Counted from the stretch's first letter, positions 1-13,115 are shown. The stretch: 64,000 nt of DNA from Microthyrium microscopicum (GCA_010405405.1 MU004240.1:388217-452216), one strand, 5' to 3'. Translations and numbers: made by a program. Notes: generated by a model not told the origin, from the letters alone.

Positions 1-277
1 CCTAGAACAGCTAATACAAAACAAAAAAGACCTTGAGTATATACCCACGCGACCACAGAATGATACAGAAAACAGTCGTGACCATAAGATGGAAGAATGA
101 TCACAAATTCGATAGTAACGCTAACTGCCACACCCTGTTCCTCGATTCATTACAGCCAATTGTATCGGTGTCGCATGTTGACATCCCTGGACAATTCCTT
201 CTAAGAATTGCTATCATCAGTGGTATTGCCAACTGGTTCTGGAGTCCGAGTTTAGAGAGTGATCCGGAAAAACACAA

Positions 278-1318
278 TCAGGCGAGCTCACCATCATCGA
301 CCTTATCGACTCCTTCGTTTTCGCCCTGGCCAATCTCGGTTGCCTGTTGAGCAGCTTCTATAGCAGCAGCTTGGAGTTGATTTTCAATGTTGTTCATATT
401 GTTCATCTGGTTCAGACTCTCTGCTGATTGCTCTGCCGCGGCGGCCGCAGCTGCAGCTGCAGCCGCCGCCGCCGTAACTCGTTGAGATGGCCGCGAGAGA
501 TCCACAGGCGCCGGAGGGAATTCGCCATGTCCAGACTCGAGAAGTCTAGATTGTAGCGTTATGATGTACTCGCGTAATACCAAGTTCTCATTCTCGAGGT
601 TCTTATAGCTCGTCGCCATGGCCTCATAGTTTGCAACTTGAGTTTTCAGTGAGTTGATGTATTGTTCTTTGCGCTGTCGAAAGGCGCGCTGTGGTTTGTG
701 TTAGACATGTAATCGATTGATGCCGCGACTTCCGGAGAGGAAATTCGAGGTCGTGAGCGAGCAGTGATAGAAAAAGACTTACTTGCGCAGCACGATTTTG
801 AGCAGCTCGTTTACTAGTTGAAAGTTCGCGACGACCCTTTCGAACATCTGGGTTCTGTGGCTCCATGCCCGGGGTAATCGGACTCGTGGAGAAGGGCGAA
901 GGCGCAATCTGTGGATCAATGTGGTGATGCGCTTCGTGTGTTGGAGTTGCTTGAAGCTCTACACCAGAGGTAGTAGCAGCCTGCTGGGCAGCGAGAAGAT
1001 GATCTCTTAAACCTTGATAATATGATCATTAGTAACAAAACATTTCCAAGAATATGGTATATAAGGCCTGCATAATACAGATCCCAAGATGATTTCAAGG
1101 AAAGGGTGGTGAGCAAAGGCAATAAAAAGCGGACTAGTGAGATCCAGCCGCGCTGTACGGAGGACGGTTGGATGCATGCTTTCCCCGGGATTACTACTCA
1201 CTCATTGCTGCGGAGGTTTCCTGGTGGGCGGAGGCGTTAGTCAGATTAATGGCAAAACAGCTCAGACGATAGTAGCTTGCATTACCTCGATTGGGGTGGG
1301 CCGAAGGGTGGTATACAT
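278..1318 (-). CDS. bZIP transcription factor (Yap/AP-1-like basic region)
   Basis: Nuclear sequence-specific DNA-binding regulator, probably dimeric. My model has four exons, 1318-1286, 1220-1202, 1012-783 and 688-278, giving 230 residues. The intron between the last two exons splits the basic region: exon 3 ends in RAAQNRAAQ and exon 4 resumes RAFRQRKEQY, together the fungal bZIP signature NxxAQxxFR. A leucine-zipper-like heptad stretch follows (YKNLENENLVLREYI). Downstream is a run of 13 alanines, then a Q/N/A-rich tail. No second cysteine-rich domain typical of true Yap1 is visible, so a stress-sensor role is not supported. The basic region and zipper are certain. The N-terminus is not: the first two exons are small, the start at 1318 is the first ATG in the open frame, and an upstream exon is possible because the frame stays open to a good acceptor at about 1355. 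The target genes cannot be told from the sequence. Confidence 0.85.
434..472 (-). repeat. Alanine-codon (GCN) run inside the bZIP gene
   Basis: Thirteen consecutive alanine codons using all four GCN codons (GCG, GCT, GCA, GCC). The mixture means a selected or old polyalanine tract rather than a fresh single-codon expansion. It lies just C-terminal to the leucine zipper. Confidence 0.8.
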
Positions 1319-2804
1319 TTCACGGCAGGCTGGGCTGCTGCGATGACCTCGGGGTCCTGAGGACAGTGAAGGTCAGCATCATTTCCACACAGAATGAATA
1401 AATTAGAAAGCCCAAAGCTCATAGACTTGCACGATGTGCAGGACCAACGTAGTCATGAGCGAGAATAGAAGTTGTCAGGGCAGCTCAGTAGATGATGGGC
1501 AGTCAACAGGCGTGGTTCGCATAGCTGGTGAGGGCGATGGACGAGTAAGAGAATGATGACTTACCAGTACTCTAAGAGGTGTTGGTAACGTTTGACTAAG
1601 GCTCAGGACGCGGGAAATGGGTTATCTAAGTAAGATCGGGTTTTTGGCTGCAGACGTTAAAATGGGCACGAGGGTCCTCGGAGGCTGGGCGCGCTAAGAG
1701 ATCGGGTAATCTTCGGTCCAGGTAAAGGTCGCCGCTCAGCAAGGCTCCTGCCCAATGATAGCAGTCAAGTATCAGCCTTGAAACTACACAGACCGTAACT
1801 TTGGTAGACCGTAGAGAGCTTGTTGAGATTCCGTTCCGTAACTTTGGTTGCACTTTCTCCGCTTGTAATCGGCTCTTTCCGCCGCTGAAATCAGCATCAA
1901 TATCTACCAACACCAACACATGGATACCGCCCCCATACAGTAATTCCCCAATATCGACATCAAGAACCTGTGCACCACATCTATTACAGTAGCTGTGCCA
2001 AGCGCCTTATATCCGCCAGTCGAATTAGTATTAGATTCCGGTCCATGTCAGACGCGCGAAAAGCATGCAAGTCCGCTGCATGTTGACAAATCATCGATCA
2101 GTAAGCAATTACTCCATAGATATCATCATTTTCGTGACCACTAGCTCCAAACACGACGATGCATGAAAGCAGTAGTAGTAAGGCACCAAAGGCAAGTTCG
2201 CGTCGACAAACTGTTTACGTTCATGCTTCTTCTTTACTTTTTCTAATACACATTTGATGGTATCACGCCGACTCAGCTTCTTACACAAATATGTGAACAG
2301 CTGACTAGAGAAAAGAATTGGTCTGCCTAAGCACAGTAATCTCTATTTCGTAGAGCAATGTAAATCGGATATACTACAATCACCATCATCCAGCACTCTC
2401 ATAAAAAACCAGTAAACCTAGCGCCGGACCATCAACAAAACACTCCTCTAACCCTTTACAAATGCAACAACGTAGCCAAGCAAACCTTCAAAGACAAGAA
2501 ACTGTAACTCTTCAGAGTCCCACTCTGCAAACCGTCAAGATGGGGAGAAGACCAACCTCACAGCCACTCGTGCAAGACTAAAAACCCCGGACGGCGTGCC
2601 ATTGAAAAGTATGTATGTAGATCGAATAGCAGCTCACAAGACGCAAGTTACGATCTGGCACGGAAACCACCAAAAGCGTCTTGTCGAAAAAAGAAAAGTA
2701 TTACGTGTAGTCTGATCAAACGGCAACCTCGTCTCTGACCATGCCGAAATTTCATCATCTAAGCAGTCATCGTCTTTCCAATGACATACTCGTACAACAC
2801 CCAT
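1319..2804. other. Intergenic, upstream of the bZIP gene and downstream of SEC4
   Basis: No convincing coding frame. It should contain the bZIP 5' leader and promoter and the SEC4 3' UTR. Possible further 5' exons of the bZIP gene could lie here, but I cannot place one. Confidence 0.4.
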
Positions 2805-3647
<843 letters not shown>

Positions 3648-4356
3648 GACGAGATAGATTTGGTGTGAGGTGAGGGTTGGGGATGAAATATGGTCCTGTA
3701 TTGGGACAGGAGGGGGTTACGGTAGTGGCGATTGGAAGCGGTCTGGACTAGCTTGAGGCCGGCGGGAGAAGAAGGATAGAGGGATAACAACACTCAGATG
3801 AGTTGGAGGGGAAATAGGAGCTTGGATATGGACAGTTCGGAGTCTTTCGGTGTTGCAGAAGTTGTTGAGTGAAAGTTGAGATGTTTCTTGGGAAGCCGTA
3901 ACCTTTGGATGACGGCAAACACTGACCAAGAGACACTGAACTCGGGACTGGGCACAGGGCCTCACATGCTGGGCCGTGCCAAGATCTAGCAAGAGCACGG
4001 GCCGTGGTCGGTAACCGCCTGCTAGATCTTCTGTAGAAAGGCAAGCGCGGCCTCATCAAATGAAAGACTTGATTTCCCCTGAATCAGCACTACCGGTAAG
4101 TTTGATTTATGAGGCTCAAGGAGGTGCATCTGATCAGTATATTCGTGTTTTCTCAAGACAAACAATTTATCGCTACAGAGATAGAGTCTCAGAGCATCAG
4201 GTATCAAAGATCATATCTACAGCTACAAGCCTACAAGTCATTATTGCTACAATACTAATGTATACTATGCTTTACTATGTATTCAAAGTGTCATGATGCA
4301 ATTCGCTTTTCAACATGCCAACTCCAAGCTGTCATAACAAATACCATCATGAACAA
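3648..4356. other. Intergenic: SEC4 leader and promoter, NCA2 3' flank
   Basis: Overlapping short frames on the minus strand have no domain-like composition. I see no gene. Confidence 0.4.
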
Positions 4357-6445
4357 TCAGAACCATCTCGCGTATCCCCACTTCATTCTTCGAACCACCT
4401 TTTGCTGTCGTTCCAATCCAATCTGCATCTGAGTCAACTCCTCGAGGTCGATCAGAAATTCGCGGAACTCTTTGGCGGGAAAAGTAGTTTTGGCGGTCTG
4501 TCGTAGGATATGAGATTCACACAACAGTAAACCGTAGTCCTTGTAGAAAAGAGCCCCTTCCTTTGATGGTTGAGCCGCAGTAAGTATTCGATCAATGTTG
4601 CGAAGAACGCCGAGCATACGACCTTTCTTGCGACCGAGTGCTGAGCCTTTGCGGTTGATGAATGTGCCATTGACCCAGCTGAGGAGGAAGTATACCACCA
4701 GCACTCCTGGTGTTAAGCCCACAAATCTAATAACAGTTAGAGTTCAAGTTAGACAGCAAAGTGGGAGATAAAATACCCAAAGACCAACTCCTGGCTCTTC
4801 AATAGTGAATCTATACCACCCATAGCCACTTCCACATCAACTTTGGTTTTTTGGATTTGTATCAGAAGTGTTCTGACCAAATTGCCTTTCAGTGCGCCCA
4901 TAATAGGTTTTTGTATGTCCTTTTCGTAAGCCTTGAGTACAGGTGTGAGATCGCCTTCTCTTATCTTCATCTTCACATCGCTCAGTTCCGTATCGCTCAT
5001 GCTGCTATTACCTTCCTTGACAAAGTCAACGACCATGCGCTCCAGGCTCTCACGATCTCCCTCCAGACTGCGCTTGCTCATGATGGCTACTTCGCTGCCC
5101 TCGTCGTGGCGGATAGTCCCGATTATCTTGCGAGTTGGCTCCACGACCCAGTTCGTCCAGAAATCGCGTACAGTTGAGCCAAATTCTTGCACCCATGTCA
5201 TAATCTCGGCTCTGCGGTTGACAAAGATGCGTAGCAGAGTGCTCGAAAATAAGACCAAAACCGTAGCTGGGAGCCAGTATCTCAGCACCCTTGATGGTCG
5301 GCCGAATTGTGCTAAGCGCGTCTGAAATGTGTTTGTGTACCGGGGAAGGTTGCCATTGAGTAGAGTCTGAAGCCTGAACGACACTTCGCTTGGCCGGATA
5401 TCACCAGGAGAGTATCCATTATCCAAGTTCGCTATCCACGAGTCCCCTTGAGCTGACGACGAGACGTTATCCTCGAAAGTATCCACATCCACATCTGCTG
5501 AAGAGATCTGAGACAAAACCGACTCCATGAGAATGATACTTTTTGCGACATGATCGCGACGGCTGGCAATCACAAGAGACGAGCCACCCGATGCACCCGT
5601 ATGATAAGCCGCGTCTTCAATGCCATCCAGTCCTTCGCCCAGCAGTACACCGAGCGCATTCGAGTTGACTTCCTTCAAACGAGTGATCTCCTTCATTTTT
5701 GCGCGCGCTTCATTCCTCACTTGTGCTAGTGGACCCACCACTTTTGACTGTAGATTTGCTACGCTGTGATCTCTGACGACGTCGCGAATCAGCCCGTAGA
5801 ATTGTCTCCAACCCTTGCTTAAACCGTCTTTCTGCCGTACGTCGAGAATAATGCTTTGTGTCCAGCTCCATAGCCGTAGTGGTGAGGTTTGCAGTGAGTA
5901 TACACCAGCCCAGCGTTGCGAGTTCAGAATATCATCCCAGTACCACGAATGGTCGTTGAGCTCTAGTGTTTGTTCCAGAATAGTGTTCAGCACCTGGCCG
6001 TATGTTTGCGCCGTAGCTTTGCAAAGCAATAACCATTCCAGTTGGTGTTCATAAGTAGCCTGCGCTTCATCCTCAACAACATATATTTCCGTAGATGATG
6101 AGCTGTCATCATCCTTTTGGCAGGTTTGACATGATGCAGAGAGGTTGGCATCTGCCAAAGCCTGAGTAATTTTGTAAGAGGAAGCAAGGGCGCTGCGAGA
6201 GTCTGCGGTCGTAGACAGACTTTTTATTACGCGTTGGAGATCGAGGATACGTGGGAGTGCGGATGCTGTGATTGAATTACGAGGTTGGTCGGCGGTGTTT
6301 TCAGCTTCAAACGTGGAGCTGGCAGTAGAGCGATCAAAGGCTATTCGATCTAGATGGTCGTCTATTCGACGAACTTGACTATGGACTGTTAGAATCAAGA
6401 GACTCAATAGATTTCGAAGGGTTCGTACTCGACGACAAAAGACAT
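4357..6445 (-). CDS. NCA2: Nca2-family mitochondrial membrane protein
   Basis: Homologue of yeast Nca2, needed with Nca3 for normal expression of mitochondrial ATP synthase subunits 6 and 8 and sited in the mitochondrial membrane. Exons 6445-6429, 6378-4777 and 4726-4357 give 662 residues. The first exon is only 17 nt. Splicing its GA onto TCAAG makes MSFVVDQVRRIDDHLDR, and the 50-nt intron holds TTCTAAC before CATAG. Conserved features include the block VGPLAQVRNEARAKMKEI and one hydrophobic stretch after RVLRYWLPA. The last exon carries a second hydrophobic segment (GVLVVYFLLSWV) and the conserved ending with LLCESHILR. The middle exon has an unbroken frame of 534 codons. Family assignment rests on these recognised blocks and the overall size. 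Confidence 0.88.
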
Positions 6446-7056
6446 GGTTCCGTTGAAGCGGAAATGGGATCCGGTGGAAGCTTCCTCGAGCTTGAGAAAC
6501 CTAGGCGGATGGTTTAGATGAAGTTGACAACCATTCCAGGCGTTTCCGGGGGTGATTGGAAGCGCGTTGAGTCAACGATCACATTAGACAGAACTGAACA
6601 GACCAATCCTTGATTTGCGCATACTTTCATTAAGGCGGAAGTTCTAAAAAGCTCCACTCTTCCTTCTACAAAATGGAAATGACGTCACGTGAAGTTCGCG
6701 AGCTTCAATGTTCAAACAGGTTGAAGACTTGCTCTTGAGCAACATATCATGCTAAGAGTCCGATCCTTCTTGAGGCTGTCCCATGATTTACGAACAGTGA
6801 ATGAGTTACTAGTAATAGTACGCGGGAATATGCACGATGCGGTGTAATTCAAATCATATTGCTCTAAGGCTTTCAACAAAGCACTCATCGTGCGTGCTAT
6901 AAACCAACCCACAATTGTCTAGCTTTTGTGACCCCAAAACGTCGCCAATGTCCATGTTCCGAGACTTCCATTAATATCGGCCACCATTCTTGTAATCCAG
7001 TTAGTCGGTGTCAGGCCAGCGATCCGTTAACCAACAACTTCATCACTGCAGACATC
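6446..7056. other. Intergenic between NCA2 and the AGC kinase
   Basis: Holds the NCA2 promoter and the kinase 3' UTR. No coding frame or RNA gene seen. Confidence 0.4.
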
Positions 7057-8955
7057 TCAATCATATAGCATCTCACTATAATCAAGCAAGCTTGAGCTAG
7101 CAACATAAGAGAAGCCACCGAAAGGATCAGTGCTCGTGTCCATGGCATCTTCATCGAAAGGAGCAATGCTCTTTCTAGAAATGCGAGGACTCAGAGGTTG
7201 ATCTGTAAAATCGGAAGAGAAATTCTCAGCTAATTCCGGGCTGGTAATTAGTGGCTTGATGGGAGGATCCATTTCTCGTTTTGCAAGCTTGTTCCAGTCA
7301 ATCTTCTTGAAAAATCGATGGCTCTTGAGGGTTTTCATATCCTTCGGCATGTTTGAGCCCAATCTCTTCTTTGGCTCTTTGCGGAGGAGACGCGTCAGGA
7401 GATCCTTTGCGTCGGGGCCGAGGAAGTAGGGAAGCTGGAGTTTCGAGCGAACAATCTTCTCTTGAGTCTTCGCGTGGTTATTTCCAGAGAATGGAGGAGA
7501 TCCAGTCAAGAGATCGAAGCCCATAGCTCCAAGTGACCACCAATCCACTGCCATGCCGTATGTATGACCCTGGATTATTTCGGGCGCCATGTATTCGATA
7601 GTCCCCAGAAAAGACTTGCACCGATCCGCATCGTCAGTAGCAACTTTGGAGAGGCCAAAATCTGTCAAAAGCAGGTGACCTTCCGAGTCCAGAAGACAGT
7701 TCTCGGGCTTTAGATCGCGGTAGACAACTCCCACAGTGTGATGCAAGTGCTCCAGGGCCAAGACCATCTCTGCCATATAGAATGCTGCGGTTTCTTCGGG
7801 GAACATGCGCTCCATGGATAAATGATGGAACAGCTCGCCACCCTGCGCATATTCCAGAATCAAATATAGCTTCTCGTGATCTTGAAAAGCATAGAACAGT
7901 TTGACAACAAACGGGTGTCGGCTCACGCTTTCAAGAATTGTACGTTCGGTCTTGGTTTGTTCGACAAGTTTCTTGCGTACGACCAATGAAGCCTTTTTCA
8001 ATTGTTTCTGCGCAAACAGGCGACCGGATTCGCGCTGTCTCACAAGAATGACGGTTCCGTACGTTCCTTTGCCCAGACAAGTTAAGGTTTCGAAATCATC
8101 AGCACACATTTTGCGGCAAATGCTTTGTTGGGGGACATTTCCAGGGAAAGGAACGGGTGTCGTAGCCAAAACCTCGGAATTAACAAAGTCGTCTCGAAGT
8201 TGGACTTCATAGTTGTCCATTTCCGTGCTCTCACTTCCTTCAGACGTCCGGCTACCATTGGTACTAGTTCGCTGCATGCTGATAGATCGCAAACTTGGAG
8301 AATGGTTCAGGCTGAGAGTCTCCAACTTTAGCTTCAGATTGCCAATGCCAGAAGAAGGAGTTGCAGGGCGGATGCTCGGGCTACTAGTCACGCTACTTAG
8401 GTTCCGACGCATTGGACCTAGAACTGGGGTACTAGCACCAGACATGTCCGACTCTTCTGCTCCAGAAGCCAACATTGGAGGGGTCTCAAAGCCACGAATA
8501 GTATAAGTGGCTGAAGGAACCTCTCTCATGTCCCGCTTGCGAGCCTTCTTTAGTGCCCGGCGTCGCACCTTGTCAATATCTATTTTAGCGGGTCCGTCAT
8601 CCTCTTTGATAGGCGCTCGTCTATGAGGGGATGGCGAGGCAATTCGAATGGGAGAAGCTGTCGCACTGTTGAGACGGTCTCGTGGGATCGCATCTTTCCG
8701 GCGGCCGTGTTCTGGCTGGATTTGGCGCCACGACAATGGCGCGTAGAGCAATTCTTGGGCAGTGACGTGCGCGCATATGGGAAGAAGCTCTCCAGTTTGT
8801 GGGTTCCGATTTGGTTGAGCGCCAAAGGCCTCAGGAAAATGTCGGCGAAGGTCAACCCAGCGGCGTCCTGTCTGAGAGTCGCAGTCTGGAGCCGCAATTG
8901 CAGTCCAATCGTAGGGCGCGTCAGGAGGGTAGCGATACCCGGCTGCAGGTGCCAT
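7057..8955 (-). CDS. AGC-family Ser/Thr protein kinase (S6-kinase/Psk1-like)
   Basis: Single-exon gene of 632 residues from the ATG at 8955. The frame stays open upstream to about 9024 but has no ATG there. The kinase domain runs from about residue 288 to 560: glycine loop LGKGTYGTV, catalytic lysine in FAQKQLKKA, catalytic loop YRDLKPEN (Asp about 414), DFGLSK, activation loop CKSFLGTIEYMAPE and VDWWSLG. YRD replaces HRD, as in many AGC kinases. The C-terminal tail carries a hydrophobic motif, FGGFSYV, whose serine is the usual TORC2- or TORC1-type phosphosite. The N-terminal 280 residues have a fungus-specific start (YPPDAPYDWTAI) and then a disordered Ser/Thr/Pro-rich linker. Best fit is the nutrient-responsive S6-kinase-like group. 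Assignment to the orthologue of fission yeast psk1 is likely but unproved. Confidence 0.85.
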   Translation of the reverse strand: MAPAAGYRYPPDAPYDWTAIAAPDCDSQTGRRWVDLRRHFPEAFGAQPNRNPQTGELLPICAHVTAQELLYAPLSWRQIQPEHGRRKDAIPRDRLNSATASPIRIASPSPHRRAPIKEDDGPAKIDIDKVRRRALKKARKRDMREVPSATYTIRGFETPPMLASGAEESDMSGASTPVLGPMRRNLSSVTSSPSIRPATPSSGIGNLKLKLETLSLNHSPSLRSISMQRTSTNGSRTSEGSESTEMDNYEVQLRDDFVNSEVLATTPVPFPGNVPQQSICRKMCADDFETLTCLGKGTYGTVILVRQRESGRLFAQKQLKKASLVVRKKLVEQTKTERTILESVSRHPFVVKLFYAFQDHEKLYLILEYAQGGELFHHLSMERMFPEETAAFYMAEMVLALEHLHHTVGVVYRDLKPENCLLDSEGHLLLTDFGLSKVATDDADRCKSFLGTIEYMAPEIIQGHTYGMAVDWWSLGAMGFDLLTGSPPFSGNNHAKTQEKIVRSKLQLPYFLGPDAKDLLTRLLRKEPKKRLGSNMPKDMKTLKSHRFFKKIDWNKLAKREMDPPIKPLITSPELAENFSSDFTDQPLSPRISRKSIAPFDEDAMDTSTDPFGGFSYVASSSLLDYSEMLYD

Positions 8956-9860
8956 GATGTGAGATGGAGCCCTTTTCGGTTCTGTATCAATTTGTATAGG
9001 CGTTGGAGCGTTGTGCGTGCGCACAGCGGTCGGATGAGTCGTGCTCTATCGACTCATGGAAGTAATTCAGCGCTGTGACTGACAACGCGACACTTGGACG
9101 AAGCTCGTAGCAACGCCTTCAGAGTGCGATTTACCGTCCGCCCGTTCACGGCGGACCTCGAAGTCCTAGCGAGCCAAGAGCACCGAAAATATTATAAGAA
9201 GCAGAAGAGCGCGAGGTATTCGACGAGTAGCTGACCGAGAGCTGAGGTGAGAAATGGAAGGTAGATTGTACGACGGTAGAGCCCATAGATGAAGATGGGT
9301 AGACTAAAATTTTGTAGTATGAATGCCAGATGATCAGATCTGGCGTATAATAGTTTAAAAAGGGATTGGCAGGTTGTTGGTTAAGAGTTGAGGGTGAAGG
9401 AGGATAGGAAAGTGAAGAGTGAGACTGAAAAGGTAGGTTGCCCAATTTTGGCAGCAGCGACCATCCGTTTGCAGGGGCCGCAGGGCATGGCAGGTGGTGG
9501 CTTCACTGTTCCTTGGCTGGCAGCTGCCAGGGTTAAACCAGACAAGCACAACCAACCAATCGTCGCTTACCGTTTTGGCACTCAAAGGATCATGAGCACA
9601 GACCATTGCTATTTTGCTCCCTCATCTCCAATAATTGCTGCAAAGTCATTTCATAAATTCGTTGATTGCTACTTTAAGAAGCCTGAATACTCATTAGGAA
9701 AAATAAACCACGTCCATGTCGTTGTTTGCCCAGCCAGGTATTTGTCCTCCTACTCCGCATGTACACTTTATGGATATCCAATACCGCTTTCAAAACACAT
9801 GTTCAGCTCGCAAGTCATACTAAACCAAAACCCACAATCCCGAGGCAGCTAGCTAGTAGC
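8956..9860. other. Intergenic: kinase promoter, 3' flank of the next gene
   Basis: About 0.9 kb with no convincing gene. Two short frames are open around 9388-9850 but lack conserved features. Confidence 0.4.
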
Positions 9861-11184
9861 TTACTTGTGTTCTTCCTTTGGAGCGGGCAGAGGCACCTGA
9901 GATTGAGATGGCGTTTGCTGATTGAGTGCTGCTTCAAGTCGCTCAACTTCCGGATTTCGTTCTGACACATCTTCTACCACAAGACTTTCCTCCATATCAG
10001 AGGCGCTAACATCTGACTCTTCGCCTGGAACCTTTTCTTTTCCTAGACGCGTCTCCTTGCCGCGCTTGTGACAGTACCAGAGAACGAAGAGTAGTACTGC
10101 TCTGGAATTAGTCACATATCTCATGACGATACAATGTGGAACTTACTGAAGACAGCCAAGCTGAGTAGAACATTGGTTCCAGATATCAAGGCGGGGAATC
10201 TCAATTTCAAGAAATTCAAGATGCTCTTCAAGATTGCAGCGATTGTGTCGGTTTTGACCAAGTTCTTGAGGGCAGGGATATTTCGTTTGCTAAATCGTGG
10301 CTTTGAACTGCTGGATGCTGAAGCATTTTGAGCATCAAAACCTGGCTTTTCAGCCGCTGCAGCGAGCAGACCTGGGGCGATAGTACCCGTAAACTTCGCC
10401 GGCAGGGTCTTAACTAGATTTTGAAGGAACGGTGGTAAATTGCCGTACATGTCTTTGACTTGCTTGTCAGACCGAGTGAGGAACTTCTCCAAGTCGTCGT
10501 ATGCAGTTGGCACGCCATTGATGATATCTTTCAGGATCTGTGTAAATTCGTCAAACAAGCGCTGCGATTCCTTGGAAAAGGAAAATGCTCGATTGTTGAC
10601 AGCAGATAGATTCAGTTGATCAAGTAGGTTGTTCATGTCCTGCTTCTCTTGCTCCGCTTGTTCTGGTGTGACTCCTGGCGCAAGGCTATCGCCAGACTTG
10701 ACGGCGTTGGCAACAGTTTGTAAGTCCGTTCCAGCTTGTTTTCGTGAACTGTCCTATTCATTATTAGAAGCTAGTCGCAGCGATATCAGGCGGAAAATAA
10801 TCGTACCTTTCCAAATGGAACAAACGGAACACGCTTCTGGATCATGGAAAGATATGATTGTCTTCTGGACTTGTCTTTCTTGGGGTCTTTTGCATCTTTC
10901 ACATCTGCGGGAGATTTCGCGGCTTCGTCCAAAGGATTGGCAGCAGTTGCGGTATTGGCATCAGGTGAAGTTGGAAGCGGAACTTTATCGGCGCCATCCA
11001 TCAATCTTTCCTGCGCATTGGTGCTCTTGTTGCCTTCGAATAGGACAACTTCTGAGGGTGGCAATTGGGCCTCACCAACCAGGCGTTCGAGGAATTGCTC
11101 GTCTTCACTCGTGAGGACTGGCGACTTGACTCCTTTCTCAGCCTTTGCGGTCTCCTTCTTTCTCTGTAGGAATTCAAGCACCAT
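9861..11184 (-). CDS. Conserved fungal protein with one C-terminal membrane segment, function unknown
   Basis: Exons 11184-10807, 10753-10147 and 10099-9861 give 407 residues. Residues 1-126 are charged and probably disordered (Lys/Glu/Asp/Pro-rich). The middle part is helical and soluble (MNNLLDQLNLSAV to LPAKFTGTIAPG). One strong membrane span (NVLLSLAVFTVLLFVLWYC) is formed exactly across the second intron, with acceptor CAGAG and phase 1. A basic stop-transfer (HKRGKETR) and an acidic, Pro/Gln-rich tail follow. No signal peptide is visible, so the topology looks like a near-tail anchor. I recognise it only as a conserved Pezizomycotina protein and see no catalytic motif. The clean assembly of the span supports the splice model. 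Confidence 0.78.
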
Positions 11185-12270
11185 ATTGGGATGATGTCGT
11201 GTCGAAATTTGATAGAAGTGGGGTTATCTCAAGTCGCTGTATGAAATGCCAGAGGCTTTTGAATGCTTTGTGTGAGGTTTTTGGACTGGAACTAGGGTGT
11301 AGGAAGTGATTTCGCAGGTTGTTATTATAGGTTTGAAAGGTTCGTGAAGAAGCAAGTTGATTAAGTGCTGTCCATTGTCGTCTGTCGTCACAGTAAAGTT
11401 GGGAAGCGCATGCAAGTGTGGCGCAGGTTCAGATGATTTCCAGTTGCCCAGAGGCGACATACGTCATGTTGAAATCTGCAATGCACGAAAGTTGGTTGTT
11501 TGCATAGGTTTTTGGCTAAGCTTGTTTCAGATCTGACATTTGGAAGATATATCTATGAGGATTAAGATTTCATTGAGCATGGCCCTCACTTTTGGCAGCG
11601 TTATGAAATTCAGCCTTACGCTTGCTGTGAGCCTTATGGAAACCAGCTTCACGCAATAGCCTAGGAGTCAAGATCCGATCTCAATTAACACAAGTTCATG
11701 GATTCAATGCATATGTATGACAATTATGAATTATACTTCCCTTGCCTGGCGAAGTTCATGCTAGATGAGGGTACCTTTTGCCAATCCTGGGGTACTGGTA
11801 TGTGCATTGCTTAACGCCCGAACTATGAAGTAAGATGGTCGGCCTGAGAGGCAGAAAGATCATATCTCCAAGTTTCTCGCTGCATCAACTCATTCGATTC
11901 TGCAGAGTGAGCTTGTTCCATAGGAATTGCGCTTAGCTCATGGTGGTGGCTTTGGCTAGACAGCGCACCGGATATGGAGACCACAGGTGAATAAAAGCTG
12001 TTTCCGCCTTTATGGTAGAGCGGTCTCTTGGACTTGTGATACCTGCGCAATCATTTTGAGCTTTCATGGTGCCAAGACTGTTGTAGGTCGCAGGATGCCA
12101 ATGTTGTGCTCAACCGCCAAAGAGTTCGTGTCTAGAGGTACCCGTCCTAGGACAGCGCATGTCTAGAGACGCCAGCCTGCAACTCTAAGAACAATTCCAT
12201 TAAGTATGACAGGCACGTCAAAATGTTCGAATGGGAAGTCGGCATTGTCAGCCGAATGGGAGCGAGGCAT
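11185..12270. other. Intergenic between the membrane protein gene and VPS22
   Basis: About 1.1 kb. A 78-codon frame (11460-11224) lies directly upstream of the membrane-protein start on the same strand and could be an upstream ORF in its leader; nothing else is coding-like. Confidence 0.35.
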
Positions 12271-13044
12271 TCACACATCTCTAATTATAGTTGGCGTCCA
12301 GTATTCCTTTTCGTCGCCTTGCGTATCTACCCAGACCAGTGATTCAGCAACAAGATCGTCCATCACAGCTAAAGCGCGAGCCTTTTCCCAGTTCAGGTTG
12401 ATCCGTAACATGGAGATGGTGACGTATCCAAGGACTTGTATAGCCTCTAAAACCGTGGACTGGTCAATGTTGAGTTCTCGAGGTACGGATCGTATCATCG
12501 GGACTGATCCCAGCATTAAAATGGTAAATCCAGATCCAAGAGGTTCCAGACTTTCCACAGCCCGTTTGATATCATCTTCGGATACTTCAATTTCTCCCCC
12601 AAGCTCACCCCGACCTTTCTGAACTCTAGTACGAACCTCCTCGACGGGAATCATACCACCGTTTTCAGCTCTGGTTGACCGACAGACTTGAACGATACGA
12701 ACGGCTAGTCCGAAATAAAAGTCGTTTACGCTTTCCCCAAGCATTTGCGCCCATACACTCCCGCCTGATGTCTTGGACGAGCCCTCCTTGCGATGCGACG
12801 ATGCTAACGGATCCACGCCAATGGCATTGCACATCCTTGCAAACTCCGCTCGGAACTGGGGATTCTTTCGGATCTCTTTTCCATGGGTAATACTGAACTG
12901 ATGGAGGAGTTGCTGGAAGACGGACAGTTGAGTCTTCAAGGAGTTGAGGTGATTTTCTCGCAGGTTTGTGCCATGATTTGTATAAGCTGCAGACAAGGCG
13001 GATGCCGGAAGGCCTGAAAGTCCTGGCGCTCTCCTCCCAGCCAT
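12271..13044 (-). CDS. SNF8: ESCRT-II subunit Vps22/Snf8
   Basis: Component of ESCRT-II (with Vps25 and Vps36), which sorts ubiquitinated cargo into multivesicular bodies; also needed for Rim101/PacC pH signalling in fungi. Single exon, 257 residues, the usual family size. The start is the ATG at 13044 (MAGRRAPG); an upstream in-frame ATG at 13065 is less like the family. Recognisable blocks: LKTQLSVFQQLLHQFSI and KNPQFRAEFARMCNAIGVDPLAS in the N-terminal helices, FYFGLAVRIVQVC, then tandem winged-helix domains with PLGSGF and the C-terminal WVDTQGDEKEYW. It is transcribed divergently from RPL7 with 234 bp between the start codons. Confidence 0.93.
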   Translation of the reverse strand: MAGRRAPGLSGLPASALSAAYTNHGTNLRENHLNSLKTQLSVFQQLLHQFSITHGKEIRKNPQFRAEFARMCNAIGVDPLASSHRKEGSSKTSGGSVWAQMLGESVNDFYFGLAVRIVQVCRSTRAENGGMIPVEEVRTRVQKGRGELGGEIEVSEDDIKRAVESLEPLGSGFTILMLGSVPMIRSVPRELNIDQSTVLEAIQVLGYVTISMLRINLNWEKARALAVMDDLVAESLVWVDTQGDEKEYWTPTIIRDV

Positions 13045-13115
13045 GATCACTGCACGATATGTCAAGTGGAAGTTCAGAATGTAACGCGAAGTTGGGATCT
13101 GAGCTAAGTTAGGCC

